From contig JAZNWN010000033.1 in NCBI GenBank assembly GCA_045593405.1, positions 1 to 15,245 of the forward strand: a DNA stretch of 15,245 nt, written 5' to 3'. A model generated the notes under the pieces. That model was given only the letters and a program-made list of their open reading frames with translations. It was not told the DNA's origin and did not search any database. Of this stretch, positions 7,491-14,886 are shown in pieces; the first letter of the stretch is position 1, and each line of letters begins with the position of its first letter. Source of the DNA: UMGS1933 sp045593405. Its GTDB lineage: Bacteria > Bacillota > Clostridia > TANB77 > CAG-508. Position numbers and translations under genes: made by a program.

Positions 7491-7549
7491 AGTAATTTGT
7501 AAAAAATGTAGGGGCGATTTTAATCGCCCGTTCTTCAAATAAAATTACT
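7491..7549. repeat. GC-rich hairpin repeat, copy 2, inside a longer inverted repeat
   Basis: The core (7507-7530) is TGTAG, then GGGCGATT (7512-7519) perfectly paired with AATCGCCC (7522-7529), then G. This is the same frame as the hairpin at 2085 with a different stem. An outer inverted repeat, AGTAATTT (7491-7498) and AAATTACT (7542-7549), encloses it, giving a 59-base nested palindrome reminiscent of a miniature mobile element. No target-site duplication is evident. The element ends 11 bases before the dehydratase ribosome binding site GAGGAG (7561-7566). Confidence 0.65.
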
Positions 7550-7574
7550 AAAAACACATTGAGGAGAGATAAAA

Positions 7575-9440
7575 ATGCAAAAAATTCGCAAATATAGAAA
7601 TATTGTATTATTTTTAGTTGATATATTAATAATATTTGGTGCATATTTTATATCTGCATTCTTAATGTTAGATATAAACGCATTTATGGATGCAAAAAAC
7701 TTAGATTTAATAAGTAATTCTATTATTGTATCACTATTTGTATATCAAATAGTTTTTGTGGTTTTTGATTTATATAAAAATATTACAAGATATGAAAATG
7801 GAAAAGATTATATAAAATACATATTAGCAAGTGGATTATCTGCATGTTTAGTTATAGCTTTAAAATTTTTATTTAGTTTGCAACTAGTAAACATTAAGCA
7901 GATAATACTTACAAGCATTATAATTGCAGTAGGAATAATTGCATATAGAGTAATAATAAGATTTATATTAACATCAGGCACTGATACTACAGCAAATGCG
8001 TCTAAAGAAAATAGAAAGAATTTACTTATAATTGGAGCAGGAGAAGCTGCAAGAGACATAATTAAAACATTAAAAACAACAATGAGAAATACATATAATA
8101 TTGTTGGACTTATTGATGATAATGAGGGAAAATTTCATTATTTAATATCTGGAGTAAAAGTTTTAGGTGATAGATATAAAATTGTAGAAATATGTAAAGA
8201 AAACAAAGTTGATGTAATATTTTTTTCTATTGCAAATATAGCAAACCAAGATAAAAAAGAAATATTACAAATATGCCAAGAAACTGGAGCAAAACTTAGA
8301 ATATTACCAGGCACAGCAGATTTAATAAAAAACAAAAATGTAATGCAGAACTTAAGAGATGTAGAAATAGAAGACCTCTTAGGGAGAGATCCTATAGTAT
8401 TAGACAATGAAAATATTGGAGAATTAATAAAAGATAAGCCAGTTTTAGTTACAGGTGGAGGTGGCTCAATAGGTTCAGAACTATGTAGACAAATAGTTAA
8501 ATACAAGCCAAGCCAATTAATAATATTTGATATATATGAAAATAACTTATACAATATAGAATTAGAATTAAAAGCAAATTTAGAGAATAAAGACGTTGAA
8601 ATAATACCTATTGTTGGAAGTGTTAGAGACAAAAAAAGATTAGATGGTGTATTTGAAAAGTATAAACCATATTTGGTATTTCATGCAGCAGCACATAAAC
8701 ATGTGCCATTAATGGAAATTAGTCCATTAGAGGCAATAAAAAACAATGTATTTGGAACATATAATACTGTAATGTGTGCAGATAAATACAATGTAAAAAG
8801 ATTTATATTAATATCAACAGATAAAGCGGTAAATCCAACAAATATAATGGGTGCATCAAAAAGATTGTGTGAAATGATAGTGCAAGCAAAAAATAAAGAA
8901 AGCAATACTGAATATGCAGCAGTACGTTTTGGAAATGTACTTGGAAGCAATGGATCAGTAGTTCCACTATTTAAAAAACAAATAGCTATGGGAGGACCAG
9001 TAACAGTTACGCATAAGGAAATAACAAGATTTTTCATGACAATACCTGAAGCTGTGGGGTTGGTTTTACAAGCAATGAGTTATGCAAATGGAGGAGAAAT
9101 ATTTGTGCTAGATATGGGAGAACCTGTAAGAATATACGATTTAGCAGTTTCTCTTATAAAATTAACAGGATTAGAACCTCATATAGATATACCAATAAAA
9201 GTAACAGGCTTAAGACCTGGAGAAAAACTATATGAAGAGCTTTTGATGAAAGAAGAAGGTTTAACACAAACTGCACATAATAAAATATTTATTGGAAAAC
9301 CATCTGAAATAACAGATGATGAATTAGAAAATAAAATGGAAACATTAAAAGAACTTGTTTCAGATGAAAGTGTAAGCATAGTAAACATAAAAGAAATAAT
9401 GAAGGACATTGTTCCAACATATAATGAAGCAAAAAAATAA
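7575..9440 (+). CDS. Membrane-bound UDP-HexNAc 4,6-dehydratase (PglF/WbpM/CapD-like)
   Basis: This is a long-form nucleotide-sugar dehydratase that likely converts UDP-GlcNAc to the UDP-4-keto-6-deoxy sugar, the substrate of the next gene's aminotransferase. The 621-residue length matches PglF/WbpM-type proteins. Four N-terminal membrane spans (about 9-33, 48-68, 81-101, 108-130) are followed by a first Rossmann-like domain (LIIGAGEAARDI, 151-162) and the catalytic extended-SDR domain with VTGGGGSIGSE (292-302). The active-site segment ISTDKAVNPTNIMGASK (413-429) carries S414, D416-K417, and Met425 where classical SDRs have the Tyr of YxxxK, with K429 retained. That Met substitution is normal for this dehydratase branch and argues against a simple epimerase. 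FHAAAHKHVPLME (369-381) and the C-terminal GLRPGEKLYEELL (545-557) are also typical. The start has GAGGAG eight bases upstream. It opens the tight polysaccharide operon. Substrate stereochemistry cannot be read from the sequence. Confidence 0.93.
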   Translation: MQKIRKYRNIVLFLVDILIIFGAYFISAFLMLDINAFMDAKNLDLISNSIIVSLFVYQIVFVVFDLYKNITRYENGKDYIKYILASGLSACLVIALKFLFSLQLVNIKQIILTSIIIAVGIIAYRVIIRFILTSGTDTTANASKENRKNLLIIGAGEAARDIIKTLKTTMRNTYNIVGLIDDNEGKFHYLISGVKVLGDRYKIVEICKENKVDVIFFSIANIANQDKKEILQICQETGAKLRILPGTADLIKNKNVMQNLRDVEIEDLLGRDPIVLDNENIGELIKDKPVLVTGGGGSIGSELCRQIVKYKPSQLIIFDIYENNLYNIELELKANLENKDVEIIPIVGSVRDKKRLDGVFEKYKPYLVFHAAAHKHVPLMEISPLEAIKNNVFGTYNTVMCADKYNVKRFILISTDKAVNPTNIMGASKRLCEMIVQAKNKESNTEYAAVRFGNVLGSNGSVVPLFKKQIAMGGPVTVTHKEITRFFMTIPEAVGLVLQAMSYANGGEIFVLDMGEPVRIYDLAVSLIKLTGLEPHIDIPIKVTGLRPGEKLYEELLMKEEGLTQTAHNKIFIGKPSEITDDELENKMETLKELVSDESVSIVNIKEIMKDIVPTYNEAKK

Positions 9441-9458
9441 AGAAAGAAGGAATGGTTA

Positions 9459-10652
9459 ATGAATATTAAATTTTCACCTCCAGATATAACAGAATTAGAA
9501 ATAAATGAGGTAATAGACACATTGAAATCAGGTTGGATAACTACGGGTCCAAAGACAAAATTGTTTGAAAATGAAATTGCAAGATATTGTAATACTGATA
9601 AAGCAGTATGCTTAAATTCAGCAACTGCTGGTCTGGAATTGATTTTAAAAGTATTAGGAATAGGTGTAGGAGACGAAGTAATTGTTCCTACATATACATA
9701 TACTGCATCTGCAAGTGTTGTAGAACATGTTGGAGCTAAAATAGTTTTTATAGATTGTGCTAAGGATTCATTTGAAATGGATTACGATATGCTAGAAAAA
9801 CTTATAACAAATAAAACAAAAGCAATTATTCCAGTTGATATAGCAGGAATTATAGCAAACCATGACAAAGTGTTAGAAATTGTAAATAAAAATAAAGAAG
9901 TTTTCAAACCAAATAATGATATTCAAAGAAAATTAGGAAGAATAGCTATAATTGCTGATGCTGCACATTCGTTTGGTGCAGAAGATAAAGGGAGAATGAG
10001 TGGAAATATTGCAGACTTTTCTAGTTTTTCATTTCATGCAGTGAAAAATTTAACAACTGCAGAAGGTGGAGCTGTAACTTGGAAAAATATAGAAGGAATT
10101 GATAATGAAGAATTATATAACCAATTTATGTTATGGTCATTACATGGTCAAAACAAGGATGCATTAAAGAAAAACAAAGCTGGTCAATGGGAATATGATA
10201 TAAAAATGCCTGGATATAAATGTAATATGACAGATATAATGGCGGCAATAGGATTAGCACAATTAAAAAGATATGATACTTTACTTGGAAGAAGAAAAGA
10301 GATAGTAGAAAAATATAATAATGCTTTTAAAAATTATAATATTCAAATATTAGATCATTATAATAATGAAAGAAAATCTTCTGGACATTTATATTTAATG
10401 AGAATATTAGGTATAAATGAAGAGAAAAGAAATAATATAATAAATAAATTGGCAGAAAAAGGAATAACTACAAATGTACATTATAAACCACTACCAATGA
10501 TGACTGCATACAAAAATTTAGGATTTGATATAAAAGACTACCCTAATTCATTTGAAATGTATAAGAATGAAATAACATTACCACTACATACATTACTTAC
10601 AGATGATGAGGTTGATTATATTATTGAAAAAGTAAAAGAGGAATTGCAATGA
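9459..10652 (+). CDS. DegT/DnrJ/EryC1 PLP-dependent nucleotide-sugar aminotransferase
   Basis: This enzyme probably aminates C4 of the keto sugar made by the upstream dehydratase, using glutamate and PLP in the cytosol. The 397-residue length is usual. SATAGLE (54-60) contributes to cofactor phosphate binding, D167 in IIADAAHSFGA pairs with the PLP ring nitrogen, and K196 in FSFHAVKNLTTAEGG is the internal-aldimine lysine. The SFHAVK form of the lysine motif and the DAAHS form of the Asp motif differ from Campylobacter PglE as I recall it (NGNK and EDAAE). An inserted loop precedes the Asp strand (about 136-160, IVNKNKEVFKPNNDIQRKLG), as I recall for aminotransferases of zwitterionic capsule loci such as WcfR. 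The gene starts 18 bases after the dehydratase stop, with AGAAGGA upstream. Its stop codon overlaps the next start (ATGA), which suggests translational coupling to the phosphoglycosyl transferase. An AATGal-type versus bacillosamine-type product is not decided by sequence reading alone. Confidence 0.93.
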   Translation: MNIKFSPPDITELEINEVIDTLKSGWITTGPKTKLFENEIARYCNTDKAVCLNSATAGLELILKVLGIGVGDEVIVPTYTYTASASVVEHVGAKIVFIDCAKDSFEMDYDMLEKLITNKTKAIIPVDIAGIIANHDKVLEIVNKNKEVFKPNNDIQRKLGRIAIIADAAHSFGAEDKGRMSGNIADFSSFSFHAVKNLTTAEGGAVTWKNIEGIDNEELYNQFMLWSLHGQNKDALKKNKAGQWEYDIKMPGYKCNMTDIMAAIGLAQLKRYDTLLGRRKEIVEKYNNAFKNYNIQILDHYNNERKSSGHLYLMRILGINEEKRNNIINKLAEKGITTNVHYKPLPMMTAYKNLGFDIKDYPNSFEMYKNEITLPLHTLLTDDEVDYIIEKVKEELQ

Positions 10653-11410
10653 TTTTAAAAAAATGGTGTGATATACCAGAAAGTTTAAAAAATAATAAAA
10701 CCAAAGAGTATTATGATATTTTAGAAAAGAAAAAAGTATCATTGCTTTTAAAGAGAGTATTTGATATAATATTATCGTTAATTTTATTAATTATATTTTT
10801 CCCAATATTTTTAGTATTGGGTATAGTAATAAAATTTGAATCTAAAGGTCCAGTGCTATATAGACAAGAGAGAATTACTCAATATGGAAGGGTTTTTAGA
10901 ATTTACAAGTTTAGGACAATGGTTCAAAACGCAGATAAAGTAGGGAGTTTAGTTACTCTAGATAATGATTCTAGAATAACAAAAGTTGGAAAAATAATCA
11001 GGAAAATAAGACTAGATGAGGTGCCACAAGTAATAAATATTTTTATAGGAGATATGACTTTTGTTGGGACTAGACCAGAAGTGAAAAAATATGTAGAAAA
11101 ATATGATGATGAAATGAAAGCAACTCTTTTATTGCCAGCAGGAGTTACATCTCAAGCAAGTATAGAATATAAAGATGAAGATGTTGTAATGGCAAGATAT
11201 AGGTCAGAAAATGAAGATGTCGATTACATATATATTAATAAAGTTTTACCACATAAAATGAAATGGAATTTAGAATACTTAAAAAACTTTAATCTATATA
11301 AGGATATACAAATTAGTATAAAGACTATTTTGGCAATATTAAATATAGGAAATAAAAAAAGTTTAAAATCACAAGAAAGTATAAAAGAAAAGGAAACAAT
11401 AAAAAATTAG
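10649..11410 (+). CDS. Polyprenyl-phosphate phosphoglycosyl transferase (PglC/WcfS-like sugar transferase)
   Basis: This bacterial sugar transferase probably starts assembly of the repeat unit by moving a phospho-sugar from its UDP form to undecaprenyl phosphate on the inner membrane leaflet. It is the small, monotopic form: KRVFDI (35-40) leads into one hydrophobic re-entrant segment (about 38-61) with Pro52, followed by the catalytic domain. Motifs include ESKGPVLYRQERI (64-76), YKFRTM (86-91), the catalytic Asp-Glu pair D123-E124 in RLDEVPQ (121-127), and GDMTFVGTRPE (134-144). An N-terminal extension of about 34 charged residues and a Lys/Glu-rich tail (about 234-253) go beyond the core of about 200 residues. 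It overlaps the aminotransferase by four bases, and this pairing suggests that the amino sugar made upstream is the first sugar on the lipid carrier. The exact sugar is inferred from that context. Confidence 0.93.
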   Translation: MILKKWCDIPESLKNNKTKEYYDILEKKKVSLLLKRVFDIILSLILLIIFFPIFLVLGIVIKFESKGPVLYRQERITQYGRVFRIYKFRTMVQNADKVGSLVTLDNDSRITKVGKIIRKIRLDEVPQVINIFIGDMTFVGTRPEVKKYVEKYDDEMKATLLLPAGVTSQASIEYKDEDVVMARYRSENEDVDYIYINKVLPHKMKWNLEYLKNFNLYKDIQISIKTILAILNIGNKKSLKSQESIKEKETIKN

Positions 11411-11428
11411 TAAAAGGGAATAAATATC

Positions 11429-12430
11429 ATGAAAAACTTAAAAGTATCTATTATAATACCTATAAGAAATGAAGAAAAATACATACAAAGATGTATAGAT
11501 TCTATTAATAATCAAGATTTTAATAAAGAAGAGATGGAAGTTATTTTTATAGATGGTTTTTCGGAAGATACAACAGTTCAGATAATAAATAGAAATATAC
11601 AACAAAATTCAATGTTTAGAATTTTATATAATAAAGAAAAAACAACACCATGCGCATTAAATATAGGGATAAAAAATTCAAATGGAAAATATATAGTTAG
11701 AATGGATGCTCATAGTGAATATCCAAAGAATTATATTTCAAAATGTATTTATTATTTAGAGAGTACAAATGCTGATAATGTTGGTTGTTTAATTGAAACA
11801 AAAGCAGAAGGAACTGTTGGAAATGCAATTTCATATGTGTTATCTTCAAAATTTGGAGTAGGAAATTCAAAGTTTAGAACAAACTCGAAAAGCGGATATG
11901 TTGACACAGTCCCTTTTGGTACTTTTAGAAGAGAATTATTTGAAAGAATAGGTTATTTTGATGAAAGGTTAGAGAGAAATCAAGATAGCGAATTTAATAG
12001 TAGAATAATAATAAATGGTGGAAAAATATATTTATTTGACGATATAAAAATAATTTATCATCCAAGAGATAATCTTAAAAGTTTGATAAAAATGGCTGTA
12101 TTAAATGGAAAGTGGAATATAATAACTAATTATTTAGTATCAGGATCAATGAGATTAAGACATTTTATACCTTTATTATTTGTAATTTCATTAATTATTG
12201 GAATAATTATTTTTTTACTAAAAATTAAAATTTTAATGTGGCTTTTTGTTGGAGAGTTATTATTTTATTTATTATGTGACTTGTTTTTTAGCGTTAAAGA
12301 TATAAAAAAACATGTTTTATTAAATTTTATTATATTTCCAATATTTCATATTTCATATGGGATAGGATCAATAATAGGAATTTTTATAATTATAAAAAAA
12401 TTTTTAAGGAGGAATAAAAATGAAAATTGA
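11429..12430 (+). CDS. Glycosyltransferase family 2 with C-terminal membrane spans (ExoA-like)
   Basis: This is an inverting GT-A glycosyltransferase that would add a sugar from a nucleotide donor to the lipid-linked intermediate at the inner membrane face. VSIIIPIRNEEKYIQRCIDS (6-25) is the classic family 2 N-terminus and D42 lies in the following VIFIDGFSEDTT strand. RMDAHSEYP (91-99), with D93 and H95, is the DxD-equivalent metal site and matches the DAH form seen in ExoA-like members. NQDSEFNSR (184-192) is the later acidic motif near the catalytic base. Residues about 246-322 contain probably three membrane spans, and the protein ends in a basic tail. The gene starts 18 bases after the previous stop, with AAAGGGA upstream. 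Its last 11 bases overlap the dehydrogenase gene, whose AAGGAGG ribosome binding site lies inside this coding sequence. Donor and linkage are unknown. Confidence 0.9.
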   Translation: MKNLKVSIIIPIRNEEKYIQRCIDSINNQDFNKEEMEVIFIDGFSEDTTVQIINRNIQQNSMFRILYNKEKTTPCALNIGIKNSNGKYIVRMDAHSEYPKNYISKCIYYLESTNADNVGCLIETKAEGTVGNAISYVLSSKFGVGNSKFRTNSKSGYVDTVPFGTFRRELFERIGYFDERLERNQDSEFNSRIIINGGKIYLFDDIKIIYHPRDNLKSLIKMAVLNGKWNIITNYLVSGSMRLRHFIPLLFVISLIIGIIIFLLKIKILMWLFVGELLFYLLCDLFFSVKDIKKHVLLNFIIFPIFHISYGIGSIIGIFIIIKKFLRRNKNEN

Positions 12431-13727
12431 AGAAATTCAGAAAAAAAATGTAGTTATAGGAGTAGTAGGATTGGGCTATGTTGGATTACCATTAGCTGTC
12501 TCTTTTGCAAAAAAATTTAAAGTAATTGGTTTTGATATAAACAAAGCAAAAGTAGATAAATATTTATCCGGAGTAGATGTGACTGGTGAAGTTGGAGATG
12601 CTGAACTTCAAGAAACAACCATGACATTTACTTGTGACGAAAGGGATATAAAAAAGGCAGATTTTATAATTGTAGCTGTACCTACACCTATAGATAGTCA
12701 TAAAAATCCAGATTTAATACCAATAGTTGAATCATCTAAAATTGTAGGGAAAAACATGAAAAAAGGAGCTATAGTTATTTATGAATCAACTGTTTACCCA
12801 GGGTTAACAGAGGAAGTTTGTGTTCAAATATTAGAAGAAAAGTCAGGATTAAAGTGTGGAGAGGATTTTAAGGTTGCATATTCTCCAGAAAGAATAAATC
12901 CAGGGGATAAAGAACATAGATTTGAAAATATAAAAAAGATTGTTTCAGGTATGGATGAAGAAACTTTAGAATTAGTTGCTGCTTTATATGAGTCTGTTTT
13001 AAAAAATGGAGTATATAAAGCTACATCAATTAAAGTAGCAGAAGCTGCAAAAGTAATTGAAAATTCTCAAAGAGATATAAATATAGCATTTGTAAATGAA
13101 TTGGCAGTTATATTTAATAAATTAGGTATTGACACAAATGAAGTTTTAGATGCAGCAGGAAGTAAATGGAACTTTTTAAATTTTAGGCCTGGTTTAGTTG
13201 GAGGACATTGTATAGGAGTAGATCCTTTTTACTTAACATATAAATCTGCAGAAATGGGGCATTTGTCAGAGTTAATATTAGCAAGTAGAAGAGTAAACGA
13301 TGGAATGGGAAAATTTATTGCTGAAGCAATTGTAAAATCTTTAATAAAAACAGGAAAACCAATAAAAGGATCAAAGATATTAATATTAGGATTGACTTTT
13401 AAAGAAAATGTTCCTGATTTAAGAAATTCTAAAGTAATGGATATTATTAAAGTGTTGGAAGAATATGATATAAAAGTTTTTGCCAAAGATCCATATGCTG
13501 ATTTAGATGAAATAAAAAGAGAATATGGTATTACAATTGATGTTAATCCTAATAATGAAAAGGTTGATGGTATTGTTTTTGCTGTGGCACATGATGAATA
13601 TAAAGGAATAAATGTGGATGAAATAAAAGATTTACTAAAACCAGATAGTAATTTAGTATTTGATATAAAACAAATTTTAGATAAAAAAACAATGAAAGAA
13701 AATCAAATAGAGTTATGGAGATTATAA
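12420..13727 (+). CDS. UDP-sugar 6-dehydrogenase, TviB/WbpA/WbpO-like
   Basis: This NAD-dependent dehydrogenase oxidises C6 of a UDP-sugar in two steps to a uronic acid. The 435-residue protein has an N-terminal NAD-binding domain with VVGLGYVGLPLA (15-26), the EST motif (122-124) and YSPERINPGDKEH (154-166). The last of these points to the UDP-N-acetylhexosamine dehydrogenases (TviB/WbpA/WbpO) more than to UDP-glucose dehydrogenase. The central helix carries K205, K211 and N215. The catalytic cysteine is C264 in GLVGGHCIGVDPFYL. The C-terminal domain has LGLTFKENVPDLRNSK (323-338), which helps bind the UDP part. Translation starts within the end of the GT2 gene, with AAGGAGG seven bases upstream. 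It would supply an acidic sugar (HexNAcA or HexA) to the operon's polysaccharide. Substrate assignment is by motif resemblance and needs a family tree to settle. Confidence 0.92.
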   Translation: MKIEEIQKKNVVIGVVGLGYVGLPLAVSFAKKFKVIGFDINKAKVDKYLSGVDVTGEVGDAELQETTMTFTCDERDIKKADFIIVAVPTPIDSHKNPDLIPIVESSKIVGKNMKKGAIVIYESTVYPGLTEEVCVQILEEKSGLKCGEDFKVAYSPERINPGDKEHRFENIKKIVSGMDEETLELVAALYESVLKNGVYKATSIKVAEAAKVIENSQRDINIAFVNELAVIFNKLGIDTNEVLDAAGSKWNFLNFRPGLVGGHCIGVDPFYLTYKSAEMGHLSELILASRRVNDGMGKFIAEAIVKSLIKTGKPIKGSKILILGLTFKENVPDLRNSKVMDIIKVLEEYDIKVFAKDPYADLDEIKREYGITIDVNPNNEKVDGIVFAVAHDEYKGINVDEIKDLLKPDSNLVFDIKQILDKKTMKENQIELWRL

Positions 13728-13728
13728 A

Positions 13729-14886
13729 ATGAATATATTACATATTTGTTCATATTATATTGGGTCAAAGGTGTATAGAGAACTAATTTCTAAAATTGAT
13801 GAAGTTAGTAATAAAAGTATTATTCAATATATTTATATACCATTAAGAAAAGAAAAAGATATAGGAAAAAATAAAATTAATATTGAAAATATAAAATTTT
13901 CTTATAGAAAAATATATAATCAATTAGATAGAATACTTTTTTTTAGAAAAATAAAAAAAGCATTTAAAGATATACAAAAAGAGATTGATATAAACAAAAT
14001 TGATTATATACATGCGCATACAATATTTGCGGATGGAATGATTGCATATAAAATTAATAAAAAATATGGTAAGAAATATATTGTTGCAGTTAGAAATTCA
14101 GATGTTTATGCATATTTGAAATATATGCCTTTTGCAAAGATATATTTAAATAAAGTTATAAAAAATGCATCAAAAGTTATTTTTATTTCTCCAAGTATGA
14201 AAAAAAACATAGAGAAAAAATTACGAAAAAAGATAAAGAGAGAATTTGAAAAAAAGATTGAAATAATTCCAAATGGAATAGAAGATTTTTGGATTGAAAA
14301 TATAAATAGCGTTAAAGATATAAAAGAAAAAGGAGAATTAAGTTTATTACAAGTATCTTCTATAGATAAAAATAAAAATTTAGATGCAGCTTTTAATATA
14401 ATAAAGGAACTAAAAAAAATAGGAATAAAAGCTAGACTAACTGTTGTAGGAAGTGGAAAAAAAGAAAAACTTTATAAGGACAAAATACAAAAGGACAGAG
14501 ATTTAAGAGAAACGGTAATGTTTACAGGAGGAATAACAGACAAAAAAGTATTACAAGATATTTATAGGCAACATGACATATTTATAATGCTTTCAAAAAA
14601 GGAAACATTTGGATTAGTATATATTGAAGCTATGAGTCAAGGATTACCTGTAATATACAGTAAAGGAACAGGAATTGATGGATATTTTGAAAACAAATAT
14701 ATAGGTGTTGCTGTAAATACCAAAAAACCAATTAAAGAGTTGGATGAAATAATTAAAATAAATAAAAATTACAGAATAATATCAGAAAATGTAATAAATG
14801 AAAGTTTAAAATTTAATTGGAAAAGTATTACACAGAATTATATTGATAAAATTTATACAAAAGAGGTAAACAATGAAGCAAGTTAA
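13729..14886 (+). CDS. Glycosyltransferase family 4 (GT-B fold)
   Basis: This is a retaining glycosyltransferase that probably adds one sugar during repeat-unit assembly in the cytoplasm. The 385 residues split into an N-terminal acceptor domain (about 1-180) and a C-terminal donor domain (about 203-370). HAHTIFADGM (95-104), SDVYAYLKYMP (124-134) and IIPNGI (179-184) are typical of family 4. LLQVSSIDKNKNLD (206-219) opens the donor domain. The hallmark EX7E motif is KETFGLVYIEAMSQGLPVI (291-309), with E292 and E300 contacting the nucleotide sugar. The protein is notably Lys/Ile/Asn-rich, more AT-skewed in codon and residue use than the acetate kinase or dehydratase genes, as is common for glycosyltransferases of surface-polysaccharide loci. 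Only one base separates it from the dehydrogenase stop, and its end overlaps the next gene by 14 bases, so it is firmly inside the operon. Donor sugar unknown. Confidence 0.92.
   Translation: MNILHICSYYIGSKVYRELISKIDEVSNKSIIQYIYIPLRKEKDIGKNKINIENIKFSYRKIYNQLDRILFFRKIKKAFKDIQKEIDINKIDYIHAHTIFADGMIAYKINKKYGKKYIVAVRNSDVYAYLKYMPFAKIYLNKVIKNASKVIFISPSMKKNIEKKLRKKIKREFEKKIEIIPNGIEDFWIENINSVKDIKEKGELSLLQVSSIDKNKNLDAAFNIIKELKKIGIKARLTVVGSGKKEKLYKDKIQKDRDLRETVMFTGGITDKKVLQDIYRQHDIFIMLSKKETFGLVYIEAMSQGLPVIYSKGTGIDGYFENKYIGVAVNTKKPIKELDEIIKINKNYRIISENVINESLKFNWKSITQNYIDKIYTKEVNNEAS

Noticed and set aside
7987..8870. Loss of the catalytic Tyr in the dehydratase (Met425 in MGASK)
   Set aside because: Met at this position is the normal state of the PglF/WbpM branch, so it is not a defect.
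9452..9469. Alternative ATG at 9452 for the aminotransferase
   Set aside because: It is in a different frame and reaches a stop after five codons; the ATG at 9459 gives the full conserved N-terminus.
10649..10652. Possible frameshift or fusion between aminotransferase and sugar transferase
   Set aside because: The ATGA overlap is a normal stop/start coupling and both proteins are complete with intact motifs.
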